A stretch of DNA of 64,000 bases from Lumbricus terrestris (taxonomy: Eukaryota; Annelida; Clitellata; Crassiclitellata; Lumbricidae), in assembly GCA_949752735.1 (NCBI GenBank), contig OX457042.1:25458603-25522602 (forward strand), read 5' to 3'. Under the pieces are notes generated by a model. That model searched no databases, was not told the origin of the DNA, and was given only the letters and a program-made list of their open reading frames with translations. Below, one piece after another: positions 63,614 through 64,000 of this stretch (position 1 is its first letter; the number at the start of each line of letters is the position of its first letter). Position numbers and translations under genes: made by a program.

Positions 63614-64000
63614 GTGGGTACTACGTCATGTCTACGCTGATCAGGAACATTAAATTAAATCATTTTATTTGGCAAACAGTCAAGTATCACCATGCAAGGA
63701 TAGTCAGTGTGACATCAGTGATGAGTGGCTATTTTGAGTTTAGTCTAGGTTTTACTTCTACATTAAAAGTTTTGAGTCAGCATTTGAAAAAGAAACGTTT
63801 TAGAGTAATGGTATGTGTGTGTGTGCGTGCGTGCGTGTGTGTGCGTGCGTGTGCGTGCGTGTGTGTGCGCGTGCGTGTGTGTGTGTGTGTGTGTGTATCA
63901 TGCATGTATGCATGCATGCATGTATGTATGTGTGTGTGTATATGTTTGTATGTATGTATGTATGTATGTATGCATGCATGCATGTTTGTATGAATAATGT
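63614..64000 (+). other. Start of intron 10
   Basis: This follows the donor GTGGGT. The end of the window is a TGTG/GCGTGC/TATG microsatellite (63810-63990); ORFs on both strands there are artefacts. Confidence 0.85.

Overview
The window is metazoan nuclear DNA: AT-leaning, intron-dominated, and full of microsatellites, SINEs, MITEs and other transposon remnants. The one gene that can be supported runs left to right on the + strand through almost the whole window. It encodes the N-terminal ectodomain of an Ig/fibronectin-III receptor of the DCC/neogenin/protogenin (IGDCC) family. The organism cannot be fixed from sequence alone. The frequent TAGGCCTA-type words, the tRNA-derived SINEs with a GCGCCTCTGAGTAG...GGCGCTATATAA tail, and the vertebrate-like four-Ig architecture suggest a marine invertebrate, perhaps an echinoderm or other non-vertebrate deuterostome (inference).

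The gene model has ten exons joined by GT-AG introns with compatible phases. Exon 1 (2754-2823) carries the start codon and signal peptide. Exon 2 (18638-18970) is Ig1, exons 3+4 (42513-42654, 46358-46491) are Ig2, exons 5+6 (46842-47057, 50380-50532) are Ig3, and exon 7 (58215-58496) is Ig4. Exons 8+9 (58998-59135, 61094-61246) are FN3-1 and exon 10 (63422-63613) is the first half of FN3-2. Joined, they give 604 codons plus one base with no stop; the remaining FN3 domains, membrane segment and cytoplasmic tail lie beyond the right edge. The order signal peptide-Ig-Ig-Ig-Ig-FN3-FN3 and the detailed motifs fit protogenin/IGDCC3/IGDCC4 slightly better than DCC/neogenin.

Everything else is intron or 5' flank. 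Intron 1 (15.8 kb) holds several small DNA transposons with recognisable target-site duplications, including an 841-bp hAT-like element with an internal minisatellite and a 2.2-kb element with decayed coding content. Intron 2 (23.5 kb) holds SINEs, telomere-like MITEs, and a 4.2-kb element with roughly 0.9-kb terminal inverted repeats built of 154-bp units. Intron 6 (7.7 kb) is mostly satellite DNA: an 18-bp minisatellite of about 1.5 kb, an array of roughly 83-88-bp units broken by a MITE, and a polypyrimidine tract followed by a polypurine tract. Intron 8 contains a hAT-like element inserted in a simple array, and intron 9 contains a LINE 3' end.

The long open frames in the 18-bp array and the purine/pyrimidine tracts are low-complexity artefacts, not genes. 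The most informative non-genic finding is that many MITE families can be delimited to the base here because their TIRs and 8-9-bp target duplications are intact, and several are nested in one another or in satellite arrays.
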